Source: an uncultured Deferribacteres bacterium
GTDB taxonomy: Bacteria; Zhuqueibacterota; JdFR-76; DREG01
Assembly (NCBI GenBank): GCA_913009825.1
Contig: CAJVYQ010000037.1
Coordinates: 1-47,086 of the forward strand
Direction: 5' to 3'
DNA length: 47,086 nt
A program made the position numbers and the translations under genes. The notes beneath the pieces were generated by a model that was given only the letters and a program-made list of their open reading frames with translations, had not been told where the DNA came from and made no database searches. How positions within the stretch are numbered: position 1 is the first letter of the stretch; every line of letters starts with the position of its first letter. This document shows, one piece after another, positions 1 to 9,366 of the stretch.

Positions 1-373
1 GACCGGTTTCAACCGTCCCAACGGGACAAAGATATGTGTGTTATTTATTTCCCCGGCATGAATGCCGGGGCTATTTTCAAATTGTCCTTTGGGACATAAA
101 AACCATCTTCAACCTGGCGGTTGTATACAACTGAGGGATTGTTGGACAGTATCAAGTCAAAGATAATGCCGAAATTCAGACCTCTTTAAATCAGGTGTTT
201 TATTGTTCATTAAGTTCTTGTTTACTAGTCAATTGTGAGAAAATCCATGAATAATTGAGCACTGTATGTTTGATTTCAAACTAAAAAACAAGTACTTACG
301 CGATATATAGTGCAAATTCATAATGATTTTTGTCCGGTTATTCAACCTAATATTTGGCCAACATTATTTGTAT
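1..373. other. Gene-free left edge with a perfect palindrome
   Basis: No convincing gene is visible. Positions 51-70 form a perfect inverted repeat (CCCCGGCAT, two-base loop, ATGCCGGGG) followed by CTATTTTC. Around it are GTCCCAACGGGAC (16-28) and a related TTTGGGAC (about 89-96). This looks like a REP-type intergenic repeat rather than a terminator, because no clean T-run follows. Family and mobility are not known. Confidence 0.5.
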
Positions 374-2803
374 TCAAAAAATTCTGGCAATGCCAAAACC
401 CAGGTAAACACCCGGCCGGTTTAGCGGTTTGGTTACATCCAAACGGATGAAGCCAAAAATACCACTGACGGAGAACCCTGCTTCATGATAATAATCATTC
501 AGTTCATTTGGGATATAATGCAACCGTTTTCTTGTTTTTGCCGAAATCCAGGTTCGCCCGGAAGCGCCATGGATGATTAAACCGATACCGTTCCTCACCA
601 GATAATCCAGCCCTAACAATTCAAACGGAACCGTACGGAAATTATGCTCCCAGTAAAGTGCAAGGTATTTTTCTCCCTCGTACGGTCGTACGCCCGCGGT
701 TCGAAAAACACCAAAAGGACTAAAAGAACCGGAGCGGACATCCAGTGCACCAAATTTCTGCACCGGCAGGTCGCCCGCGGCGGTCCCGGCCACCAGACGT
801 AAATAAAGCATGTTAGGCAGCAACCTTCTTTTCAGATAGGTAACAATGTTCCAGTTCAGCGCCAATTGATAGCGCGTGAAGGAAAAATCGCTGTTGAAAA
901 AATTGGGAGAGCTGGTTTCGATTATTAACTGTGCACCTTTTTGCCCCACAATTCCCCACGGCACCCATTCATCGCCGAAATCAATTTTTAGCACGGCAGA
1001 ACGCAGTCGCCCCGCCTGGATGTCCGGGTTGATACGCTGCACCAACTTTCTGCCAATCAGATTGTAATCTGTATTTTTGGCGACGGAGGAGTGAATTTCG
1101 TCATGAAAAGAAACAGAAAAACGGGTGTTGTAAAACCGAATCCGGTGCCGGAATTCCGCTATAAAGCGCTCGTCCCAGAGATAATCAAAATAATCTTCGT
1201 AGCCGATCAAATTCATTGCGGTGTTGTAAAAAACAGGGTAATTGTCGGAGTGATAGCGTGGAACTGTATTGTTAAAATATTGCAGGGTGAAAGCCGTATT
1301 CCTGCGTTTCCCCCGATAATAGGTCATCATTCCTCCATAAGACCATCGTTTCAAACCGGTTTTGTAGGCGCCCCGCAAAGTCAGAGAGAATCTTTTCCCC
1401 AGCCATTTATTGTATTTCACACCCAGATGAAATGCATCAACCCGGTTATAAACAAATTGCGGACTGATCCCGGAAAGCAATTTCTTCATTTTCCCCTTTC
1501 CATTTTTGGCAGAGTTTGCTTCTTTTCCATTCTTTTCTTCCTGTTTCTGCTGCGCTTCATTTTCATTGGTCTGAATCCTCAGCCTTGCCAGCCAGGCGAT
1601 AAAACCGGTGGGTTGAAACGCCTTTTCCAGCGTCATGGTGCTGTCGATGGTTGCATAAGCTTCCTGTTCCCGGAAGGTGAGAGGAATCATACCGGTTCTG
1701 GCTACCAACAGCGTATCGCTTTTGATGGAAAGTGAATCCACCGATATAATTCTTTTCTTTTTGTAAAGCGAATCAGGCAGCACAACGTTGACAGTATAAC
1801 CGGAAATTCGCGAAACCTGGCTGTATTTAATGCGCGGGAAATGAATCCCCGGCATACTGATCAGAATATCGCCTTCCATACGTGCATCCAGTGGCAGCCA
1901 GATTCCCTGGCCAAAATCATTGAATTGCTGTTTATGATAAACATTCCACTTCCGGATGGGAAACGGCATGATCACCGCTTTACCCGGTTTCAGATCAACT
2001 TCAATCATGGCGTATACTTCATCTAACACGGAAAGATGGCCGATGAAAGTCGGCTGCAATTTCCCCCTCGGTTCGGCGGAAATATCGAAAACAATTTTAT
2101 CATCTATGGAGCGCTGGCCGGTTAATTTAAATTTGTAATATCTCAGAGCATCCGGATTAGTGGGACCGATCACTTTTGTCCCCTGAATATCAACATCATC
2201 ATCATAAAAATTCGGCAGATACGCCGATCCAATCATCATATCTTCCGCTTTTATATTTGCCGTCATTCGTCTCGATTTGATGACTTCCCGCTGCCCCCTT
2301 TTAACATCCCAAAAGATTTCCGATGTGCTCTCGGCAATAAAAACTATGCTGGTGTCATTTTCCAGACGAAGCCGTGTGTATGCTTCAGCCTTGTATGTGA
2401 GCAGTTTTTTGCGCCATATCTGTTTTCTTCTGATCACCTCCCGCATGATGGAAACACCCGGATCTTCGGCGGTTACCACGATCGCTTTCATTTTCAGAAT
2501 CGTTGGTTTCAGTAAAATATCTTGCGTCTCCGGCGATTTTTCCGTAATCATAATTTCTTTGGAAATATAACCGATGTAACGCACTAAAATAGTGGCCGGC
2601 AATTTTTTCAGTTTGAGGATATAGACTCCGTCTAAGTTGGAAATAGTGCCGAGATAGGTACCTTTAACCTGTATATTAGCGTAGGGCAACGGCTCGTTTG
2701 ATTTTTTATTTCGAACCGTGCCGTGAATTACTTTTTGGGAATAGGCGGATGGAGCACAAAAAGAAAGAAGGAAAAAGAGGAGAAAAATGCGTTTTGACAA
2801 CAT
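374..2803 (-). CDS. DUF5686-like outer-membrane protein with carboxypeptidase-regulatory-like N-terminal domain
   Basis: About 809 residues from the chosen start. A signal peptide (MLSKRIFLLFFLLSFCAPSAYSQ) is followed by a carboxypeptidase-regulatory-like beta-sandwich (GTVRNKKSNEPLPYANIQVKGT, LDGVYILKL). A long middle region of DUF5686 type and a C-terminal half rich in aromatic beta strands, ending in a terminal Phe (GFGIARIF), suggest an outer-membrane barrel. The open frame extends upstream to 2869, but the ATG at 2803 is preceded by AAGGA at 7 nt and begins a proper signal peptide, so it was chosen. Proteins of this kind are common in Bacteroidota and relatives; their exact role is not established. 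It is transcribed alone and separated from the dipeptidase by about 280 bases. Confidence 0.82.
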   Translation of the reverse strand: MLSKRIFLLFFLLSFCAPSAYSQKVIHGTVRNKKSNEPLPYANIQVKGTYLGTISNLDGVYILKLKKLPATILVRYIGYISKEIMITEKSPETQDILLKPTILKMKAIVVTAEDPGVSIMREVIRRKQIWRKKLLTYKAEAYTRLRLENDTSIVFIAESTSEIFWDVKRGQREVIKSRRMTANIKAEDMMIGSAYLPNFYDDDVDIQGTKVIGPTNPDALRYYKFKLTGQRSIDDKIVFDISAEPRGKLQPTFIGHLSVLDEVYAMIEVDLKPGKAVIMPFPIRKWNVYHKQQFNDFGQGIWLPLDARMEGDILISMPGIHFPRIKYSQVSRISGYTVNVVLPDSLYKKKRIISVDSLSIKSDTLLVARTGMIPLTFREQEAYATIDSTMTLEKAFQPTGFIAWLARLRIQTNENEAQQKQEEKNGKEANSAKNGKGKMKKLLSGISPQFVYNRVDAFHLGVKYNKWLGKRFSLTLRGAYKTGLKRWSYGGMMTYYRGKRRNTAFTLQYFNNTVPRYHSDNYPVFYNTAMNLIGYEDYFDYLWDERFIAEFRHRIRFYNTRFSVSFHDEIHSSVAKNTDYNLIGRKLVQRINPDIQAGRLRSAVLKIDFGDEWVPWGIVGQKGAQLIIETSSPNFFNSDFSFTRYQLALNWNIVTYLKRRLLPNMLYLRLVAGTAAGDLPVQKFGALDVRSGSFSPFGVFRTAGVRPYEGEKYLALYWEHNFRTVPFELLGLDYLVRNGIGLIIHGASGRTWISAKTRKRLHYIPNELNDYYHEAGFSVSGIFGFIRLDVTKPLNRPGVYLGFGIARIF

Positions 2804-3086
2804 TCGAAAATCCTTATTTTTTTTGAAGAATTTTAAACCGGCGATAAATATCAACTTTATACGCCACAAAGAGAAAATTGTTCTACTTTAATGTCAACAT
2901 TTTCCGCGAATTCAGGATTGAGTTATTTTAAAGAATCTGTGACAAAAAAAAGGTGATAGAATCGAGAAAGATTTTTTGCGGTTGGTGCAGAAACCGTTGT
3001 AATGGTTTAAAAACTATCGTACAAATTGCAATTTTTCTAAAAAAAACTTTGCTTTACAGATTTTTGCTGCTACCAATAGATTTTGT

Positions 3087-4319
3087 TTACATCTCCCCGG
3101 CTGCCTTTTCCACCTGGCGAAATACACGCATGAGATTGCCGCCCCAGATTTTGCGAATCTGCTCTTCCGTGTAGCCGCGCCGAACTAACTCCTGCGTTAT
3201 ATTGCCCATTTCGCTCACATCGTAGCAGTCTTTCAAACCGCCGCCGCCGTCAAAATCGGTGCCTATTCCCACATGGTCGATACCCGCAACTTTTACGATA
3301 TGATCGATATGATCCACCATATCGGAGACTGTGGCCAGAGATTGCGGGTATTTCTCCTGAATCGCCTGCCATTCCTGCCGCGCTTTTTTCTGTTCCTCCC
3401 CGGACATCTTTTCATAATTTTGAAACTTTTCGCGTAGCTGCTTCGTCGCTTTGTCCCGCTCCGGATTGGATTCCGGTTTTTTTACGTAGGCGCTTAAAAT
3501 GCACATCTGGATCACACCGCCGTTTTCAGCCAGTTTTTTCAGCATATCATCATTGATATTTCTGGTATTATCGCAAAGCGCCCGGGCACAGGAATGTGAA
3601 GCGATCACCGGCGCTCTGGTGATTTTTAAAACATCGTAAAAAGTGGAATCGGATACATGAGAAATATCCACCATCATGCCAAGCCGGTTCATCTCGGCAA
3701 CCACTTTTTCTCCGAACTTGCTTAAACCGTTGTGCTCGGTCGAGTCCATGGAAGAATCGCAGATATCGTTATTTTTGGTATGAGAAAGAGTGATGTAACG
3801 GGCGCCCAAATTGTAGTATTTCTGAATCATGGAAAGATCATTGCCGATAGGATATCCGTTTTCCATACCGATAAAAATAGCTCGTTTGCCTTCTTTTTCG
3901 ATACGATAAGCGTCATCCGGTGTGTAGGCCATTTCGGCCAGGTCAGAATTATTTTTCACCGTTTCGTGAATTTTATCATACATAGCCAACGCCCTCTTCA
4001 TGGCTTTCGTATTCCCTTCCGGTGTTCTGGGTCCCTGACCGATAAAAACGGCGAAAAACACGGCATCTAAACCGCCTTCTTTCATCCGGGGAAAATCAAG
4101 TTTGCCGCCGCCCTTACGGGGATCATGCTTTTCTGCGATGTTGTAATCCGAGCGCATCAGCATGGATGGCGTGTCGTTATGAGTATCTACCGTCAAAACT
4201 TTTTCGTGAATATCCGCAGCTTTTTTTCTGATCTGCTCCTCCGTCATTTTAGATGAACAGGAACTAAAAACAATCGCCAGCGACAACATGGCGATGACAA
4301 AGTTTACAACGGATTTCAT
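3087..4319 (-). CDS. Membrane dipeptidase, peptidase family M19, lipoprotein
   Basis: Predicted zinc dipeptidase of the renal dipeptidase family, cleaving dipeptides outside the cytoplasmic membrane. The 410-residue product begins with a lipoprotein signal and lipobox ending at Cys21 (IVFSSC). Family signatures in order are the metal-binding HxD (VDTHNDTPSM, residues 44-53), GMENGYPIG, DISHVSDSTF, the histidine motif ASHSCARALCDN and the C-terminal IGTDFDGGGG. The open frame runs to 4526, but the ATG at 4319 has AAAGGA upstream and starts the signal peptide, so the extra 69 codons are unlikely to be translated. Single gene. Confidence 0.93.
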   Translation of the reverse strand: MKSVVNFVIAMLSLAIVFSSCSSKMTEEQIRKKAADIHEKVLTVDTHNDTPSMLMRSDYNIAEKHDPRKGGGKLDFPRMKEGGLDAVFFAVFIGQGPRTPEGNTKAMKRALAMYDKIHETVKNNSDLAEMAYTPDDAYRIEKEGKRAIFIGMENGYPIGNDLSMIQKYYNLGARYITLSHTKNNDICDSSMDSTEHNGLSKFGEKVVAEMNRLGMMVDISHVSDSTFYDVLKITRAPVIASHSCARALCDNTRNINDDMLKKLAENGGVIQMCILSAYVKKPESNPERDKATKQLREKFQNYEKMSGEEQKKARQEWQAIQEKYPQSLATVSDMVDHIDHIVKVAGIDHVGIGTDFDGGGGLKDCYDVSEMGNITQELVRRGYTEEQIRKIWGGNLMRVFRQVEKAAGEM

Positions 4320-4841
4320 GGCGCATCCTTTCATTAAATTTTTTAACACGGACAGAAAAATGCTATAATTGAACACAATATAAGAAAATAATTTTACTTT
4401 CAAAGTGATATTACCATTTAAATTATAAAATAGTTCAAAGGAATCAGACGAGCAAATGGAATATTGGTTTGTTGTATATTTGAGCTGAAAAATATTTAGC
4501 CATTTTTCAAAGGGTAAATATCTCAAGTTTCCAAATCCCGGTTATTCATAAGTTTTGCGGAGTGAGAAATCTCCTGCCTCTTTGTATATTTGTTTGTAGA
4601 TATTTCTCACTTCGTCCCGGTAAAACCCATCGGAACCCCGTTCGAAATAACATGTTTGAGTAAATTATTGTTGATAACAGGCCATCTACTTTTCAAAGAA
4701 CTAAAATATTACCATGTTAGATGTTTTTGCCATGATGAATACAGCAAAATAAAATGATCAAGTCGAATTAAAAACAATTGCAATTAAACTGTAAAATATC
4801 TATTTTTAAATATGTAAATTCAGAACAGAGCATACTACTTA
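4320..4841. other. Intergenic region with palindromic fragments
   Basis: No supported gene. Positions 4558-4650 carry GAGAAATCTCC and TTTCTCACTTCGTCCCGGTAAAACCCATCGGA-like text, which recurs in diverged form at 46677-46765. This is an intergenic repeat fragment. Confidence 0.4.
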
Positions 4842-4975
4842 TAGTGTCTTAACGAAAAGTGGAAAACATGCATCTTGCTTGTTTTATAAACTGTTTAGTT
4901 TCCTATTTTCAATAAGATTATAATTCAAACAAAATGTTTGATATACAATTTAGATACTTTTCGTTCAGCCGCTAC
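4842..4975. repeat. Inverted-repeat element, family 2 (upstream of Fic)
   Basis: The left end TAGTGTCTTAACGAAAA (4842-4858) and right end TTTTCGTTCAGCCGCTA are imperfect inverted repeats enclosing about 100 AT-rich bases. The ends belong to the same family as 5768, 7607-7769, 44712-44822 and 46627-46803. There is no coding capacity, so it looks like a non-autonomous MITE-type element. Confidence 0.55.
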
Positions 4976-5019
4976 ATAAAACGAATCGCATTGAATAATT
5001 CAAACTTAAATACCCAAAA

Positions 5020-5766
5020 ATGAAAATTACAAACAGAGAATACTTTTCAGAATATTATAATCAAATTGGTCATGGATTAAGGTTGTCCATCGACAGTTTT
5101 GATTTTAGTGACCGGCATATCAATTTAGGATATTCTACTCAAGCATCTGCTGTCTATTCTTCAAATATAGAGGGCAATAGTATAGATTTAAATTCTTTCA
5201 TGAATTACAAACTTTCCCGCGAAATATTTAAACCAACGAAAGAAATTGAGGAAATTGAAAATCTTATCACAGCATATAAACTTGCTCAAAATAATAAATT
5301 AAGTGAATCCAACTTTTTGGAATGTCATAGGATTTTATCAAAAACATTATTAATTAAAAACAAAAGGGGAAAATATCGCACTGAAAAAGTTGGGGTTTTT
5401 GGCGAGACAGGTTTAGTATATTTAGCTATCGAACCTGAATTCATTCAGGAGCGTATGAAAATATTCTTTCAAAATATTGAAATATTATTAGAAAGAGGAT
5501 TATCATTAGAGGAGAATTTTTATTTTGCCTCAATAATACATTTAATATTTGTTCATATTCATCCATTCAGAGATGGAAACGGACGGGCTGCCCGCTTATT
5601 AGAAAAATGGTTCTTGACTGGAAAACTCAATGATCAATATTGGAAAATTCCATCAGAAAAATATTATGCAAATATAAATCTTGGCGTAAATTATTATGAG
5701 TTAAATTATGCTAATTGTATACCCTTTTTACTTATGCTGCCGAACAGCATCAAAAGTAAACTGTAA
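5020..5766 (+). CDS. Fic family protein (probable AMP transferase) with inhibitory motif
   Basis: The 248-residue product carries the full Fic active-site motif HPFRDGNGRAAR at residues 181-192, with His181 catalytic and the anion-binding GNGR loop intact. An N-terminal motif SSNIEGN (S47, E51, G52) matches the [S/T]xxxE[G/N] inhibitory helix of class II Fic proteins, so this should be an auto-inhibited enzyme transferring AMP (or a related moiety) to a target protein. It is cytosolic, with no signal or membrane segment. The target is unknown. The gene is AT-rich, has no clear Shine-Dalgarno sequence, and is the only plus-strand gene in the first 26 kb. Its stop codon is one base from a family 2 repeat end that also lies upstream in the same orientation, suggesting acquisition. 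Confidence 0.92.
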   Translation: MKITNREYFSEYYNQIGHGLRLSIDSFDFSDRHINLGYSTQASAVYSSNIEGNSIDLNSFMNYKLSREIFKPTKEIEEIENLITAYKLAQNNKLSESNFLECHRILSKTLLIKNKRGKYRTEKVGVFGETGLVYLAIEPEFIQERMKIFFQNIEILLERGLSLEENFYFASIIHLIFVHIHPFRDGNGRAARLLEKWFLTGKLNDQYWKIPSEKYYANINLGVNYYELNYANCIPFLLMLPNSIKSKL

Positions 5767-5767
5767 T

Positions 5768-5808
5768 TAGTGTCTTAACGAAAATCCTGTTTTCGATCGG
5801 GAACTAAA
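5768..5808. repeat. Short family 2 palindrome abutting the Fic stop codon
   Basis: TAGTGTCTTAACGAAAA (5768-5784), five bases, then TTTTCG and a partial inverted end GGGAACTA. The left end is identical over 17 bases to 4842-4858 and in the same orientation, so the Fic gene sits between direct copies. It resembles a solo hairpin version of the element. Confidence 0.5.
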
Positions 5809-5956
5809 TAGTTGCCGACAATTTTTTGTTCCAATTTCTCTGCATCCTCTGCGCCTGTGCGTTAAAAAAAACGGCGCTCTAAAATGCAGAGACGCAGAGA
5901 GCACAAAGGATGCAGATTTCAATAAAAACTAAAGTGTTACATCATTTCTTATTTCG

Positions 5957-6080
5957 TCCTAATTTGGGCGATTCTAATGTCATTTCGTAGGAATCTTGTT
6001 GGTTTACAGAACTAACAAGATTCTTTCCCGTCTACAGACGGGCAGGCAGAATGAGAAAACTCTTTGAGTGGTTGTTTTAA
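5957..6080. repeat. MITE-like element, family 1, truncated at the GGDEF gene end
   Basis: TCCTAATTTGGGCGATTCTA opens a copy of the approximately 154-bp family 1 element (full copies at 26718, 31188, 42384). It is followed by the conserved AACAAGATTCTTTCCCGTC arm and AAACTCTTTGAGTGGTTGTTT. The outer terminal repeat expected next is missing, and the GGDEF reading frame begins there. Bases 5810-5950 also contain CTCTGC/GCAGAG-rich inverted repeat text. Confidence 0.6.
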
Positions 6081-7438
6081 GCAGAAGTAGAATGAATTGA
6101 TGGCAGCGTTATTTTTTTATCCATGTACATCGCCCGGTCGGCTCTTTCCAGGATGGTCTGTACCGTATCTCCCTGTTTAGGTACAACAATGCCGGCGCTG
6201 ATCGTCACCAATACATCGCCTTTTCTTCTACTCTTGAATTTGCGTTTTTTTAGATTTTCCCGAAAAATATCCAATCGTGTTTCCGCCATTTCTCGATTGA
6301 ACCCTTCGATGATGGCAATAAACTCATCGCCACCGAAACGGGCAAGAAAATCATCGGGTCGGAACGATTCTTTTAAACAGGTCGCAACCTGCGCCAAAAC
6401 AGTATCCCCCGCTACATGACCGTAAGAATCATTGATCTGCTTAAACTTGTCCACGTCGAAAAGGATCACAGAAAATGGCTCATTATTTTCGTGAAAGTTT
6501 TTTAACAGGTTTTTCAATTCCACATCTATGGTATGTTTGGCATGCAGACCTGTGAGCTTATCCGTACTGGCTTCCTGCTGAAATCTTTTAGCGATGAAGG
6601 TTAACTTTTTCGCATCCCTTTCCACATTATTTATTTTGGAACGGAGCCGGGTGATATAGTGATTGGTAGCTTGCGCTTTTTCCGCTTCTTTCTTTTTCCA
6701 GAGTGAAATAGCGCCCTTAATAAGTTCGAACTTGTTAACCACTGCTTTCCGAATATTGGAAATGGTTGCCTTTGGATTTATAGATTCAATCAGAGAGGAA
6801 TACTCATCATCAAACTTTTTTTCGAATGCGGAAAGCCCGGACGTTCTCTCATGCAGAGAAAGTTCCCGGAAAACAGTTTCCTCCAGATTCCTGAACTGAC
6901 GGAAAAGTTCCATAACGGTGCAGGCGATATATTCATGCTCATCGGCAATTTTTGTTTTCAACTCATCAATATAAGTTAAGAATGCCGGCGATAGGCGGTC
7001 GATTTCTTCATCCTTATTCAACTTTTTGCTCAGCCCGTCCGCCTTCACCAAAAGTGCATCGCTGAGGGGATAGAACTCCTCCAGCATTTTTTGCATGATC
7101 TGTGTCAGTAAACCGGATAAAATATCTATTTTTTGGATCAGGTAAAAATCTTTATTTTGCCGAACCTTGTTTTCCTCTGCTGAGAATTCTGTGAAGAGCA
7201 TTTTGTGCCGCAAAGATTCAAGAACTTCTTCAAGGTTGGCACCGCTAATTCCAGGTTCAGTCTCTAATAATTGTCGGATGCGTTTTACATCCTCTTCGAT
7301 GCCGTCGTTGCTTCCCAATAATTGCAGTAACGTGCGGGTCAACTTATGATAATTTTCTCTTTCTTCATTAAAACGAATTTCTAATTTGATGTAATCGTTT
7401 TTGATGGCCTGAAGCTGTTGGCTATTTTCCTGTTTCAT
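6077..7438 (-). CDS. Diguanylate cyclase (GGDEF) with helical N-terminal region
   Basis: A 453-residue protein predicted to make cyclic di-GMP from two GTP. The C-terminal GGDEF domain starts near residue 290 (DKLTGL) and has an intact GGDEF signature at 369-373. The product-inhibition I-site RPDD (360-363) lies the canonical five residues upstream. Residues 1-285 are charged and helical, with coiled-coil stretches (for example 245-290) and no membrane segment, so the enzyme is probably cytosolic with an unrecognised sensory input. The last codon and stop fall in a family 1 repeat: the reading ends HSTSA-stop where the repeat begins, so the native C-terminus may have been replaced. The weak SD-like GAGA at the start leaves the start moderately certain. 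Confidence 0.92.
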   Translation of the reverse strand: MKQENSQQLQAIKNDYIKLEIRFNEERENYHKLTRTLLQLLGSNDGIEEDVKRIRQLLETEPGISGANLEEVLESLRHKMLFTEFSAEENKVRQNKDFYLIQKIDILSGLLTQIMQKMLEEFYPLSDALLVKADGLSKKLNKDEEIDRLSPAFLTYIDELKTKIADEHEYIACTVMELFRQFRNLEETVFRELSLHERTSGLSAFEKKFDDEYSSLIESINPKATISNIRKAVVNKFELIKGAISLWKKKEAEKAQATNHYITRLRSKINNVERDAKKLTFIAKRFQQEASTDKLTGLHAKHTIDVELKNLLKNFHENNEPFSVILFDVDKFKQINDSYGHVAGDTVLAQVATCLKESFRPDDFLARFGGDEFIAIIEGFNREMAETRLDIFRENLKKRKFKSRRKGDVLVTISAGIVVPKQGDTVQTILERADRAMYMDKKITLPSIHSTSA

Positions 7439-7606
7439 TTTATTCTCTGATTTTCACATCACCACGAACAACCGCTTCACTCTGTCTGATCTTTCTCATC
7501 GGTATTTCATCCGCATCCGGAACCATATCGATCAGGAGACAATTCATGGAATTACCAAGGCAGAAATCCTATAACCGGTTACGGATTATCTGTCTAACAG
7601 TTCATT

Positions 7607-7769
7607 AATTAGTGTCTGAACGAAAACCCCACTTTTCTGTCGTTCCCCCGAAAGCAGGAATCTATAAGTTTTTGATTTCATTGGATCCCCCGCCTGCGAA
7701 TGGGCAGGCTGCTTTCGCAAGGATGACGTTTTTTACTGATTTTCAGAGTTTTCGGTCAGGCGCTAATTA
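7607..7769. repeat. Inverted-repeat element, family 2
   Basis: The ends TTAGTGTCTGAACGAAAA and TTTTCGGTCAGGCGCTAA are imperfect inverted repeats about 160 bases apart. The interior has the nested palindromic text GAAAGCAGGAATCT ... GCTTTCGCAAGGATGACG. No gene inside. The flanks 7439-7606 and 7770-7908 show nothing I can support; a plus-strand open frame at 7773-8063 runs through the terminator at 7909 and into an antisense gene and is not credible. Confidence 0.6.
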
Positions 7770-7908
7770 ATTATGTTATCGGCAATGATCAGAATAAATG
7801 AAGAAAATATTACATCCATTTGTAACGATATGAAGAGTCAAAAATTTAAGAAGGGGGAACTTCTCCTATTAGCAGAGGAAGGTAAGGATGGATTGGACAC
7901 CATATTTT

Positions 7909-7940
7909 CAAAAAAAACCGGCATTATTCAACGCCGGTTT
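7909..7940 (-). terminator. Intrinsic terminator of the DUF4097-like gene
   Basis: On the minus strand AAACCGGC, a ten-base loop and GCCGGTTT form an 8-bp stem followed by a run of T residues, 43 bases beyond the stop codon at 7983. This is a textbook rho-independent terminator. Confidence 0.85.
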
Positions 7941-7982
7941 ATTAATTCAGACAATATTCGTTGCATGCAAGTTAAAAAGAAA

Positions 7983-8981
7983 CTATTTCACCTTCCGGAG
8001 GCTGATATTGCCATCGTTCGTACGAATCCTGATTTTCCCTTTTCCGCCATACATTTCCCCTGATTGGTAGTGTTTTCTTTTTGCAAAATTATCCACATCC
8101 GGCACATTGACATGTATCCGGCCGCCGTCGGAATCCAGCCAGAACCGCGCGGAAATTTCTGCTTCAAAATCGAGTGAAACATCGCCGTCATCGGCTACAA
8201 TATCAAAATCAACACGACCGGTTTTTAGCAAATCCAGATCGACATCTGCATCTGAACAGCGGATATCCAACCTTTCTGCCCGGACTTTGCGCAACTGAAT
8301 ATCGCCGTCATTCGTTTCAATGTCAAAATCACCTGTCGATCTGCGAATAGTCACTTCACCATCCCCACTGTTAATCCGGCAATGAGGCATGTCGCAATTT
8401 GCCAGAAAAATATCCCCGTCATCATTCCTTATTGTAAAAGAGCCGCTTAATTCGGAGACGCGTATGGTGCCGTCTTCTGCTCTTATTTTTGTTTTATCCG
8501 CGGCGATATTACTAAGATCAACATTGCCGTCATCCAGAGTTAAAAAGATATTTCCCTGCCGGTCATCGATCTCCACATCTCCATCATCTCCGGTAAATTC
8601 CAGTTCCACATATTTCGGCGCCCGGATTTTATAGGTATACTCATATCGTCTTGAATATTGAACACCGATTGAAATACCGCTCCCCCGTTCTTTTCCGATT
8701 ACATACACTTTTTCACCGTTTTGACGAAATTCGACATCGAAATCATGTCTGTTCCCAATGCCAATCGATTTATATTCCAACCGGTAACGAACGGTAACAT
8801 CGATGACATCTTTATCCCAGGGGAGAACCGTCACGTCGCCGTCGCCATGGTGAAGAATCAATACAGCCCCTTCCCCGACATCGAAACTTTTGTGAAAATC
8901 TTTCTTTATTTCCCGGGCGGCGATTGAACTAAAAATAAAAAACAAAGAGAAGAAAACCACACTTACCATTTTCTTTGCCAT
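7983..8981 (-). CDS. Secreted DUF4097-like beta-repeat protein
   Basis: A 332-residue exported protein. The N-terminal signal peptide (MAKKMVSVVFFSLFFIFSSIAA) is followed by repeating short beta-strand units of the form DDGDVEIDDRQGNI, LDDGNVDLSNI, NDDGDIFLANC, NDGDIQLRKV and NDGNISLRKVK. This is the hallmark of the DUF4097 family, predicted to fold as a right-handed beta helix. Function in the family is not established; 'putative adhesin' is the usual label. The start has a strong AAAGGAGG site 7 nt upstream. Single-gene unit with its own terminator. Confidence 0.85.
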   Translation of the reverse strand: MAKKMVSVVFFSLFFIFSSIAAREIKKDFHKSFDVGEGAVLILHHGDGDVTVLPWDKDVIDVTVRYRLEYKSIGIGNRHDFDVEFRQNGEKVYVIGKERGSGISIGVQYSRRYEYTYKIRAPKYVELEFTGDDGDVEIDDRQGNIFLTLDDGNVDLSNIAADKTKIRAEDGTIRVSELSGSFTIRNDDGDIFLANCDMPHCRINSGDGEVTIRRSTGDFDIETNDGDIQLRKVRAERLDIRCSDADVDLDLLKTGRVDFDIVADDGDVSLDFEAEISARFWLDSDGGRIHVNVPDVDNFAKRKHYQSGEMYGGKGKIRIRTNDGNISLRKVK

Positions 8982-9366
8982 TTTACCAAACCTCCTTTAT
9001 TTGATAAAAAGTAACTGCTTAGCCTACGAAACACACGAAATACTCGAAAGGTTCTATTGATTTTTTATTGGGCTACCTGAGTATTTAGGCTAAAAATTAA
9101 TTTTTACAGATAGATAGAATACGATAATTATTTTGGAGTGTTTCAAAAAAAACTGCGCCGACAAGACTTAGCGCTCTAATTTTCGCTACTCAGAAGGTCC
9201 ACAAAACATACGAAGAACACGAAAGACACGATGTCATTGGACTACAGTGGCGTTTTCAATTGCCCGTCGATGCCCTTGAACGAAAAGTAACAAAACAGCC
9301 GTTATTCCTGTAATCAAGAGAACTCTTTTGGGGTTATGTTGCCCATCGCAAAAAACTAACCGGAAA
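8982..9366. repeat. Intergenic region with family 3 repeat copies
   Basis: 9016-9091 carries CGAAACACACGAAATACTCGAAAGG and, further on, GGGCTACCTGAGTATTTAGGC, which match 23524-23620, 32881-32996 and 46943-47055. A second, partial copy (ACGAAGAACACGAAAGACACGA) sits near 9207. No gene seen. Confidence 0.5.

Noticed and set aside
51-70. Palindrome at the left edge as a terminator
   Set aside because: Perfect stem but only a two-base loop and no T-run; more like a REP-type repeat.
1091-1735. Long plus-strand open frame inside the DUF5686-like gene
   Set aside because: Antisense shadow of a well-supported gene, with no family resemblance or ribosome site.
7773-8063. Plus-strand open frame of 96 codons
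   Set aside because: It runs across a perfect intrinsic terminator of the opposite gene and then antisense into the DUF4097-like coding region; no ribosome site.
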